64,000 bases of DNA from Takakia lepidozioides (lineage: Eukaryota; Streptophyta; Takakiopsida; Takakiales; Takakiaceae): the NCBI GenBank assembly GCA_030704615.1, contig CM060732.1, positions 14,940,001 through 15,004,000 on the forward strand, in the 5' to 3' direction. The translations under genes and the position numbers were made by a program. Positions 46,235 to 56,176 of this stretch are shown piece after piece. Numbering within the stretch: position 1 is the stretch's first letter; the number at the start of each line of letters is the position of its first letter. The notes under the pieces were generated by a model, which saw only the letters and a list, made by a program, of their open reading frames with translations, did no database searches and was not told where the DNA came from.

Positions 46235-49200
46235 TGCTCTCTTTGCAACCTTCATGCTCCCACATTTCGCATACATGTCAACAAAGCTATTGCTCAAAAT
46301 CAGATTTGGTACAAGTCCAGCTTTCATATGTCAGCGTGGATCTCTTTGCCGTTTTCCAGGGCTGCCAGTCTCGCACAAGCCTTGAGAATGCAAACAAATG
46401 TGACCTGATCGGGCATCACCCCTTGCTGTATCAGTTGATCATATGTCTCGAAGGCATTCCTACCACAACCACGCTTGGTATATCCTGCCACCATATTGTT
46501 GAACACTAGACAAGCCTCCCTTACACTCCCATATTTGGCATACATGTTAACAAGGGTAGTCTCCCAATTAATGTATGATGAAATTCCAGCTTTGATAATG
46601 TCAGCATGGATATCTTTGCCCTTCTCCAGGGCCACCATGTTGGCACCAACATTGAGAACACAAATGAATGTGGCTTGCACACACATTACAAATGCACACA
46701 AACGTGATGTGGTCGGGCTTCCCCCCTTCCCCCATCATGGACCTCTTTGCCCTTTTCCAGGGCTGCCAGGCTTACACAAGCATTTTCCAAAGGTCTATCT
46801 CACCATGCCCATGTGCCTGCCAAAAGGCTCAACATATGTGTAGCTCTCCTCTGAGGATTCCTGGCCCAGATTTGAAAGAAAGACCAGCATTCTCCTTCAG
46901 CACACAACTGTATTGGGCAACCACTAAGCTTCCAACTTCCGGATGCTACACAGTACTCACCTCCCTCATATGGGCGGGCACACAGAATGGGCGTCGAATC
47001 GATACTCCAACCAAAGTAGTGCAACCTGAATTGTGGGTAGATTCAGTTCTATCCAGCTGCAGGAACTGACCAGAGATCACGAGCGTCTTGAGCACTGACG
47101 AAGTGAGAAGTGCATATCTTACAATCATCGCACTCCACGACACCACATCTCATTCAGCCATACTGTCGATGTCCAGCAGGGCAGTGTTCAGAATGACATC
47201 GGGTACAATTCCAGATTTGACGATGTCATCATGGACCTCTTTGCACCTTTCCAGGGCTGCCAGGCTTGCACACGCATTGCCAATGCAAACAAACGTTATG
47301 CGGTTGGGCTTCACCCCTTCGCATATCATTTGCTCAGAGGTCTCCAAAGTCTCCATCGCGCCCTTGCTGTGCATATCCTGTAATCATCGCACTTCACGAC
47401 ACCACATCTCATTCAGCCATACTGTCAAACACTCCCTTTTTACATGTCCACGAGGGTATTGTTCAGAATGACACTTGGTACAATTGTAGCTTTGACAATG
47501 TCGCCATGGACCTCTTTCCCCCTTTTCCAGAGCTGCCAGGCTTGCACACGCATCGCAAATGCACACAAATGTGATGTGGTCGGGCTTCACCCCTTCCCCC
47601 ATCATTTGATCATAGGTCTCCAAAGCCTTCATACCACGTCCTTGCTGTGCATACCCTGCAAGCATCGTCTTCCATGACACCACATCTCGTTCAGCCATAG
47701 TGTTGAAAACTCCCTTCGCATCCTTAATGCACCCACATTTGGCATACATGTCCACAGGGCAGTATTCAGAATGACATCTGGTACAATTCCAGCTTTGACG
47801 ATGTCACCATGGACCTCTTTCCCCTTTTCCAGAGCTCCCAGGTTTGACATGTTGACAAGGGTGTTGAGGAGAAAAACACTTGGCATGAATCCACTTTGGA
47901 TAATGTGAGTGTGCACTTGCTTTCCAGCTTCCAGACCTTCATCTTGATGCACTTAAGCAAGAGACAGACAAACGTATCTGAATCTGCTGAATGCCTCCTA
48001 CATTTGGCATACATGTACATGAGGGTATTGTTCAAAATCACATCTGGTACAATTCATGCTTTCGCAATGCAACCATGCACCTCTTTGCCCTTTTCCAGGG
48101 CTGCCAGGCTTGCAAACGCACAGATGTGATGTGGTCGGGCTTCACCCCTTCCACCATCATTTACTCATAGGTCTCCAAAGCCTCCATCCCACGCCCCTGT
48201 TGTGCATAAGCATGGTGTCCCCCGACACCACAGTTTATTCAGCCACATTGTTGAGCACTGTTATTTGTTTTTGGATACTTTCCTGCTGCCACATTGGCAG
48301 TTACTTGTCAAAGTCATTCCACCCAGACAATCTTCTCAGCTCAGCATGGATTTCCTTAATTCTGGGATGCAACTTGTCATCTACAATGAAGGTGTGCACC
48401 CTGTTGCCAACCTCAATGCAGCAGCGACCTGGCTCCTGGCTCCTTTCTAACCCCTCTGACTGTGATCATTCTTCTCACATTTGCAGTATCATCCAACCTG
48501 CTAGCTGCGGCATAGATGTTTGATAGCAACACATAAGTCGCGCCATCTCCACATTGCCATGGATTCTGCAGGCACCAAGCAAGGCCTTCCACACCACAAC
48601 ATCTTGATTTCAGTACGCCAGTGTGGCTGCATGCAGAGAGAACAAATATAAAGGTGATATTGTCTGGCTTCAAGCCGTTCTTTCGCATTCCTTCAAATAG
48701 TTGCAGGACCTTGACAACTGTGGTCGGGTGGCCGTCCCTGGTAGGTGCCTGCATTCATGAGCGAGAACCAACGGGTTTCAGCACGTTTTAGAAAGAGCTT
48801 ATGGAGGTGCCAGACTGCTTGGTTATGACGCGTGATTTTCAAGCCATGTATAATTGGGTGTGTACATTGGCTGAGGAGATGTGGCCAAGTGTCACGAGCT
48901 TGGTGGGTGGTTGCACATAACGGGCAGTATGGGGATGGGAACAGATGTGGCCAGAAGATGTGTTTGCGCTGGTGGCTCATGTATTGGGCATATCGGAATT
49001 TGAGTGTTTGTCGGATTTGTGCGTCGGTGGTGGCTTTGGTTAGCCAGAAATGATTGGAGAGTTTATGGTGCAGAACATTGGATTGAGTCCATTTTTGGAT
49101 GTGTACTTTGGTATGGCTGATGGAGGTTGCCGCTTGTTTATTTGCTTCTCTGGTTAGAGTGGTCAGGAGGTTTCGGACTAGTCTGGGTACAGGGGGGTCC

Positions 49201-49900
49201 GGAACGGGGTGTATGAACCAGAAGGGATGGGTGTGGGCGATGTGAATAGGGTCAATCGAGGGTTCAACTATGGGTTGGGAGGCGCCGAGTTGGGCGAGTA
49301 GGTCTGCTTCTTCATTACCATGGATGCCGGTATGCGAACGGACTTTGAGTATATGGACTGGGTGGCCTAGGGAGATGGCCCTCTGGACAATAGCGGCAAT
49401 GAGGTTGCGGTCGGGGTGATGATGATGGGCAGAGGGGTGGGAGATGTGGTTGCGAATGAGGAATAGTGAGGTAAGGCTGTCAGTGAAGATGTAGTGTGGG
49501 GGGGGGGGGGGGGGAGGTGTCAAGTAGAGAGAGGGTGTCATAAATGGCCATGAGCTCAGCCCAGAGGATGGTGGCAGGGCCAGGGAGCCTGAGGGCAATG
49601 CCTTGACTGGTGCCGGCCTGGTAGATTCCATACCCTACATTAGGTTTGGTGAGGGATCCGTCAGTGTAATGTGAATTGGCCAGTGGGTATTTGTGGATGG
49701 TGTTTTGTTGATATATTGCAGGTTATTGGGCATATCCTGCGATCATCGCATTCCACGACACCACATTTCATTCAGCCACATTGTCAAAGACTCCCTTTGC
49801 TCGACCACTCATGCATACATCCTTGCTTTACTGCTAGCAGCCGACAATGACAGCCTAGATTTGTTCTAGGAAACACCCAACTCAACTTATCATACTAGTT
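46235..49900 (-). pseudogene. chimeric PPR relic P3 (several tandem pieces, LINE-interrupted)
   Basis: Minus-strand PPR motifs recur throughout: KEVHDDIVKSGIVPDVILN, AERDVVSWKTMLAGYAQQGR, GVKPDHITFVCICDACASLA and KDIHADIIKAGISS, with many stops. Near 48,413-48,720 an E-motif (YVLLSNIYAAASRLDD, then RGVRKEPGAR) ends one unit, and a different PPR unit follows downstream (below about 48,300). The motif broken by the LINE continues at 49,720-49,820. The end at 46,241 stops within a motif, at GGTTGCAAAGAGAG, against a MULE terminus. Confidence 0.8.
48722..49718 (-). mobile_element. LINE fragment (RNase H-zinc finger) inside PPR P3
   Basis: Homologous to the LINE at 8-11.4 kb. Minus strand: LSLLDTPPPPPPPHYIFTDSLTSL-type RNase H start, KVRSHTGIHGNEEADLLAQ, then CPLCATTHQARDTWPHLLSQC zinc-finger region and FSLMNAGTYQGRPPDH, where it stops against PPR sequence. 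Both ends are truncated, so it is an internal fragment, which is unusual for a simple LINE insertion. The PPR motif reads GYAQ on one side and VLQLFEGM on the other. Confidence 0.8.
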
Positions 49901-49940
49901 CCTATGCTCAATTGCATCTGTTACTCTTTGTTATCCAATA

Positions 49941-50012
49941 GGCATTTACCTTTTTACCTCGATTGTCCCACCATTAACAGGGGTCAGAAAAGTATTCATT
50001 CCACATCTTCTC
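49941..50012 (-). pseudogene. OSB-like PDF-motif relic upstream of PPR P3
   Basis: The minus strand encodes MWNEYFSDP, a stop, then WWDNRGKK, homologous to the motif at 41,068-41,127. As there, PPR motifs follow downstream on the same strand after a short stretch with matching remnants (ELV..VELGVS). The two loci are therefore duplicates of one OSB-then-PPR arrangement. Confidence 0.55.
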
Positions 50013-51869
50013 CTCGCCCGAGTAAAAATTGGCAATCCAAAAGCCTTGTCTTCAGGGACTCTCCAGGCACCACGCATCAATAGTGCCATGAACATTACAA
50101 GGTATGAATTCAACTTGAGCATGCCATGATTCATGAAAAATGAAATGAATGCTGCCACTACACAGGTTTTGTCCAATCCCACTAGCCATGCACTTATGCT
50201 TTCATAAAGAGCGGTTCTAAAAGGCCACTCATGTTTTTGGCGTAGGTATCACTGCGCCTATGGCCCACAAGACAATACCCTGAACACTGTGGAGGTAACA
50301 GAGGCTGACTGGACTACATGAAGTTGTACAAAATGTCATCGACATGGGGCTCATAGGGGGGGTTGACGAAACAACCCTGGTCAGAAATCTCAAAGCTGCG
50401 AATGGAGGATGGTGTCTTTGAGGTGCGAATCCTCCGCAGGCAGATCGCCTCGAACATCCTCGTCTGGCAAAGATAGCAGGTTAGTGTGGTAAACACAATC
50501 TATAGTGGAAGTGTGTACATCGGCTATTCAGAACTATGACACAAAAAAATCATGAATCGGTGATGATCGGTGTCGATCATAACACATTCTACTAGAGTGG
50601 AGCTGCAGAGAAAATTGAAACTCATGATCAAAGCACAAGCAGAAGGGAGACAGCATACCAGCTGACCAGGGAAACCCCCTTTCACAAGGTAGAGGCTGTT
50701 CACACAATTCCATGTGCGCAAAACTTCAAACCCTGAAGACTTGAGGTATGATGCCAATGCCCGACGACTATCATTGTCACATGACTGAAAAAGCAGAAGT
50801 GTCCCTGCGTCAGAGAGGAAGTTGTTGCAGAACCCGAACACCCAACTCCAGTAGTTGTCCTCGAATTTGTTCCAGCCTGGCGTCTTGCCCTTTGGAAGAA
50901 CTTCTGGCACAGCCTGGCCATCCGGGATGTCGAGAATGACAATGTCGGCCGCATAAGTTTTCTGCACACCGCACACAAAGGTGGGACCTGTGCTCACTTG
51001 CAACAGACATGTTTTTTATAAGAACGATGGCAAGATTGTTTTCAAAGAACGAGACTGAAATACTGCCAACGAAACTTTCAGAGAAAAAGGAAAGAAACTG
51101 GAATTCTCAACAGATTGAGGAATGAGATTATATTGTCCCAGGTAGGGGATGGCACCCCAGTGTATCCTCTCTTTCGACTCTGCATCATCGAAAGCCAACC
51201 CTCATTAACAATTTTCATCTCTCCTGCGGAATCAGAACGGGAAGGGTGTGGCTTGGCATCGAACACGCACTGAAGAGTGCGGGTATATCTTCCGGCAGTA
51301 AAGTCCTGCCCACTCTCCATCTCCTTTTCATTCTCCTTCCCCTTGTCCTTTTCCTTCTCTTTGGACTTGTCTTTGTCCTTTGGCTTTGCTGGTGAGATGG
51401 CTATGACATCAACAGCCTTGTCTTTTGGTTTGCGGCCCGCCTTCTTTCCCTTCTGCGGCGTTCCCTGAGCATCAGGCTCCTTGGCAGCCAACGTTGCTAT
51501 GTTTCGTTGATACTCTTCGTTAGTCAAAGGCGCCAGCATCTCAGCGTTATTGTTCAAGTATTTCATATGCTGTTCTTGAAAGGTCGTGTGCTCAGGTGGG
51601 CAGTCAAGGTACCAGCCACAGTCTCTGAAGTGAGAAGGACTCCAGTCCTTCAATATCCCTGCAGTATACATGGTTGGATCGTTTGCAGGGTCCGACCACA
51701 TGTCAAGATAGTCGCGAATTCCGCTCAGGTGATTTCCTTCCATAAGCACATATTTCGTGTACCTGAAAAAAGGAGATAAATCCCAACCCACAAAAGCGCT
51801 CAGTGAGTAAGATGCAAGTAGAACAGAATGAAAAAAACATAGATTGAAATGGCTCTGAGAACTGCTCCA

Positions 51870-52627
51870 AGGACCTTTCAGGACCACACTACTGCTCCAG
51901 ATATGAATGTCGTCAACGCCATTCAGAACATTCCATTCAATGATACTGTAAATACACCCCAATCCAGGTGAATGCAAATTATCGTTTAGGAATGACACAG
52001 ACATAGAAGTGAATGTCGTCAACGACATTCACTAATGAAGCCAAATTAATACTTAAATGAAGCAAAATCACAGGATGGAAATCAAAAAATCGAGTAAGGA
52101 ACCCACCAGGAAAACTCAATGCACATTCATAACGAACATATCACTGAGGACCTCACAACATCACTGTATGTGAATGGCGTCAACGCCATTCACAAAAATA
52201 CCAAAAAGAAACCAATTACTTATCTCCCAATCCATGTAAATTCAATTTGTCCCTGTTGAATAATACAGACACAGCAGTGAATGTCGTCAACGACATTCAT
52301 TTTGGATTTCTCATAACAGAGCTTATCAAGCCTCCAGATTCCTCGCAAGAGGCAAAAAACAATGCAGAACAACTGAATGTCTGCATTGACATTCAGCAAA
52401 ATGAAGTGAGGAACCCTCACTGTAACCTCTATGGACATTACAAAAATTTACATAACTCTGAGGACCTCTCAACAACTCCGTAGGTGAATGTCGTCAACGC
52501 CATTCAAGGACATTATCAATTCTAATCAGGGACAATATAATTGCACCCTTAGATCCTAACCAGGTGAATTCATATACTCGCTTAAGAATGACTCAGACAA
52601 AGAAGTGAATGTCGTCAACGACATACA
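51870..52627. repeat. intronic array of 20-nt hairpins (seven copies), in a ~300-bp tandem unit
   Basis: Within the large intron after exon 5, palindromes lie at 51,905-51,924, 52,011-52,030, 52,172-52,191, 52,279-52,298, 52,375-52,394, 52,486-52,505 and 52,607-52,626. The commonest form is GAATGTCGTCAACGACATTC; 52,172 reads GAATGGCGTCAACGCCATTC, changed on both arms so pairing is kept. Copies come in pairs inside a roughly 280-315-bp tandem unit whose start AGGACCT recurs at 51,870, 52,147 and 52,461. Flanking AT-rich sequence diverges more than the palindromes. Confidence 0.9.
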
Positions 52628-54496
52628 ATCTGGATCTAAGATTGCAATCCATATGAAGCCACATTTTTTCCCAAAAAAACAGTAGAGTTTCAAGTATGAC
52701 ATTGCACCTGTACACAACTCGCATCATGGCCCACTCTCCTCCAACCTGACTGTCAAAGTCGTTGGACCGTAAAATGTTACCATCTTTGGAGAACTCCCGG
52801 AAAAAACAGTATCTCCAGGTGAGACCTCTCCACTTCCTTATGTATGCCTCCAATGACATTTGGGGAGGGGAAACAATCGAAATGTTCAAGTCCTTCAAAG
52901 TCTGATCCAGCACAATGACTGCGCGCTTTTCGAGCTGCAAATAGTATATTTGTCAGAATTGCAAAAGAGATAGTCATCACATACTTGAAGAGAAGAAAAC
53001 AGCATGTTCGAATACACACCTGACTCCAAAATGTAGCCTTGTGGAGCCAGTTATCAAACACCAATCACTGATTCCTTCCACCTTTGTGCCAGGCTGTATG
53101 GTGCTCTTTGGGAACTGATTCAAGTCCTTTACTGTTTGATCTGAGTTCCATATCTCCAGCCATTTTTTATTTTTTTTTGTGGGTCGACCATCGATATGGC
53201 CAGCCGGTGCAATTTCTCCTGCTGCATCTCCGGATGCACATGCTTGTCATAGTGTGTTTTGATCTGCTGAAGGAACTCAGGACCAAGTCCAGGATCTACT
53301 ATTCTAAGCTGTTTCCGAAGGCTGACATCAATTTGGTTCTTCGCATTTCAAACTCCTTCTTTATTGCAGCTTCCACACCCTTTGATGTCCTTAGTTCTTC
53401 TGGTGTAGTGCGGTAATATTCGGATTTTCCCTTCTCAGCTGCCTCTGCCAGTTCTTGCTGCATTCATTCAAGTAGTGATTAGCTCCGAAGGGACTACAAA
53501 CATGTATTCGAAAAGTAAACAGAGTACAGACTCGGGCTTACCGCATACATGTACTCCAGAAACGCCTCTCGTGTCAAAGAATACCAAGTGCCTGCAGCTC
53601 TTCCTGTTTCGCACTTCTTGATGATATTGGGTGGTAGTACTGTCCGAAAATCATCCAGCTTCATCAGACCAATCGAATTCGGAATAGTGTGTGAACCAAG
53701 CTTGTTGTCACATGCGATTTCTCTGTCGATCTGCAAAAACATTGGAAACATTGCATTCCTTAACACTGTTTTTTGAGAATTAATAAGACACTACAGAGGG
53801 AATGAAATCTCCTAGATGACTTACTTGTTCATGTCGTGCATAGCTGTAAGAAGCCTAGCGATGTCGTTTCCAGGATCCAAAACCATTGCCTCCACAGCAA
53901 CATGCTTGTCTTTGTCTTTCGAATGGTGTTTCTGAATGTATCCCATCCATGCCAGCAATCGGTGGTTGCCGTCCCAGACGTAGAACATGTGGTTGCAGAA
54001 TTGCTGGGTGTTCTTTCCCATCATGAGGCCCAGCTCGAACTCCTCATTGGCATCTTTCTAGCACTCATCCCAGTTATCACTGATCTCTGGAGACACTAAT
54101 GTGCTTTTCCCATTTATATCCGTCAGTGACACATAAAAAACTTGTGCACCAAGTCTATATCCATGCACAAAATCACTCTCCAATTTTGTTATGTCATGGG
54201 AAAGAGGTGGACGCACAACAGGCATTGATATCATCCGGCACAGAGGTATGTCCAGACGCCCTCCAGATACGAGCATGTCCCTTATAACCTCCTGAGAGTT
54301 TACCTTCTGGAATGACATGAGTTCTTTCACCTTGTCAAGGTAGTGCACTTCGGATTCATCTGCTTCATCTGTATTCTCTGAGCTTTTTGCGGACTCGTCC
54401 CCATCTCCAGATCCTTTCCCCTCTGATCCTGTAGGCTTCGACCTCACAGTTTTCTGCACGATGCCATTCAGTTCTGACTGAGTGATTTGCAAATAG

Positions 54497-54993
54497 TGAA
54501 TGGCGGTAACGACCATCACTCTTTCTCAAAGAAACTCACCATGAATGGTGTGAAAGAATTCAGCACAATCTACACAAGCAAAGCTGATACTGCCGTATTC
54601 AAAACAAAAGCGAGAGCGATAGCGAACGGCGTTAACGACAATCACAACAGATAACGACCTGCCGGATCGGTGTTGTGTAATGACATACATGTGTAACTGA
54701 TTGGCGGCAACGACATTCAGTGTAGTTTAGGGGGATAGTAAGTGCAGACTCTCTCTTCAAACACATAGGTACATAAATCTCATGAGGAGAATCGAATGGC
54801 GTTAACGACGCTGCAATTCAGTAGTTCCTGCTAAAGAAGGGAAGAGGAAGGACTCCTTGAAAGGCAATCAGACTGACTGTATGATCTGAACACCAGTGAA
54901 TGACTGTACCGATAGTCACCAACTCATTGTGCTGTAACCCTTCGCAGAGGAGTAGAAAGCAAATCACCTTTGTGATTGTCGGTAGCGACAATC
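54497..54993. repeat. second intronic set of related hairpins (six degenerate copies)
   Basis: In the first intron, related dyads lie near 54,497-54,518, 54,622-54,644, 54,697-54,720, 54,794-54,815, 54,897-54,917 and 54,974-54,993, again 75-125 bp apart. The last, GATTGTCGGTAGCGACAATC, has perfect 8-bp arms with different outer bases from the first array. Others keep the GGCG-TAACGAC core but mispair. The first lies about 20 nt upstream of the exon 2 acceptor, in the branch-point zone. Confidence 0.75.
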
Positions 54994-55360
54994 CCTGTCT
55001 GGGACATTCCACTCAATCTCTACGCATATCTTCAACAATGAAATGTAAGTTAGATAAAACTTACTGGCACCTTCTTAGGTTTGAAATTTGATCCCCTTCT
55101 GCAGCTTTCCTCTTCCCTCTCACATCTGCTGGAATTTCTGTCTGCGCTAGGGTTTCTTGACCTTCTCCCGGTTCGGCGTTCCGCGTGCTTCCACCTTCTT
55201 CAGTGTCCCTGCGAATCATCTCTGCCTCCACAGGCTGGCGCACTCTTATCGCCGACTGTGTCACAGCCGCTGCCTCAGTCTCCGTCTGCTCTTGTGAATC
55301 AGTCTCCGCGTTCACCTGCTGCCTTGGCCCTGTGTTCTCCAACAAACGACGCCTCGTCAT

Positions 55361-56176
55361 TTTCTCTCTTGCTCTGCGTCTCTCTCTAAGGGAAGTAAAA
55401 TAAAGAGACTTTCTTCTCTTTGTATTCTAGAAGGAACCCTCTCCAGCTTGACTACCACTCTCCCTCTAAGCGCGAAAAGCAGAAAAACGCAGTGACTCCC
55501 GATTTCTTGCGGGATTGCCTGCGTTCTTGCGTGTCTCTAGAAGCATCGGATTCCCTCCCGCGTGACCGTTACACATAGTCGTTCCCTTATTAGTGCACAT
55601 GCCAGCAATTGGTGTACAGCTGTTCGTATTCAGTTATGGATGTCTGACGTGTGTCGCCCAAAAAAAACGGCGTGTTCTTTATTAGAACGGTTCAATATTT
55701 AAAAATAACAGCGAATCCAAGAAATCTTGGCGCACAGTCTTAGACAAATATATGTAAATGAACGAGAGTTTGATGACAAATTTTGGGAATATATACACGG
55801 TCATCCTTGTTAGCCAACCCCACTTCGTTTCACATTTTGAACTTTCCAGGTGCGCATGAACATTGGTAGTAGTATAAAGATACATTTACTTAATCTGCAA
55901 TCCCATTCTCAGATCCTGTGACATGCTTCCAGGAAGTCGGCTTTGTTGTTGGGTTTATTGATGAGGTTCTGGTTAACGGTTTTACAGCTGCCGACACTGC
56001 ACCTAGGGATACTCTGACCACTGGGCCCACAAGAAAAGTAATTAAAATGGACGGCTGCATATCTGGAAAGAATAACATAATATGCACAGTCGTTATCTGA
56101 GCTTCCTCCGCCATATTCTCTGCTCATTCTTCAACTGTGTTCTGGAGACAGCAGTAAACCGATTTACACTAGATCT
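55361..56176. other. intergenic region between ParB-like gene and SWIM transposase
   Basis: Head-to-head spacer of about 0.8 kb. The 200 bp next to the ParB-like start codon are CT-rich on the plus strand (GA-rich leader on the minus). No clear TATA or terminal repeat was seen. The right breakpoint of the proposed inversion should lie in or near here. Confidence 0.35.

Larger units (their letters stand above)
50314..55360 (-). pseudogene. ParB/sulfiredoxin-like + methyltransferase-like gene, multi-exon, with frame breaks
   Basis: Likely exons on the minus strand: about 55360-55075, 54477-53826, 53722-53542, 53457-53022, 52934-52708, 51762-about 51070, about 51000-50659 and 50463-50314. The N terminus is charged and disordered. 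Exon 2 carries FYVWDGNHRLLAWMGYI (53,934-53,973), a ParB/sulfiredoxin-type nucleotide-binding motif. Exon 6 has an AT-hook-like basic linker (KKAGRKPKDK) and a Lys/Glu tract. Exon 7 reads ADIVILDIPDG, GTLLLFQSCDN and LKSSGFEVLRTWNCVNSLYL, resembling the motif IV-to-end part of a Rossmann methyltransferase; the SAM-binding FxGxG motif was not found. An in-frame TAG (54,058-54,060) and at least three frame changes (exons 4 and 6) suggest a pseudogene. I cannot name the family. Confidence 0.55.

Noticed and set aside
50314-50362. NPPY in the last exon as the methyltransferase catalytic motif
   Set aside because: It lies a few residues from the C terminus, after the likely core; LDIPDG in the preceding exon is better placed as motif IV. 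Kept as a possibility only.
54058-54060. Stop codon repaired by U-to-C RNA editing
   Set aside because: Such editing is known in organelle transcripts of some seedless plants, but this is a spliced nuclear-type gene, so a real nonsense change is more likely.
51870-54993. CRISPR-like array because of evenly spaced palindromic repeats
   Set aside because: Repeats are separated by about 100 bp of partly repeated, non-uniform sequence in introns of a eukaryotic gene; there are no uniform short spacers and no cas genes.
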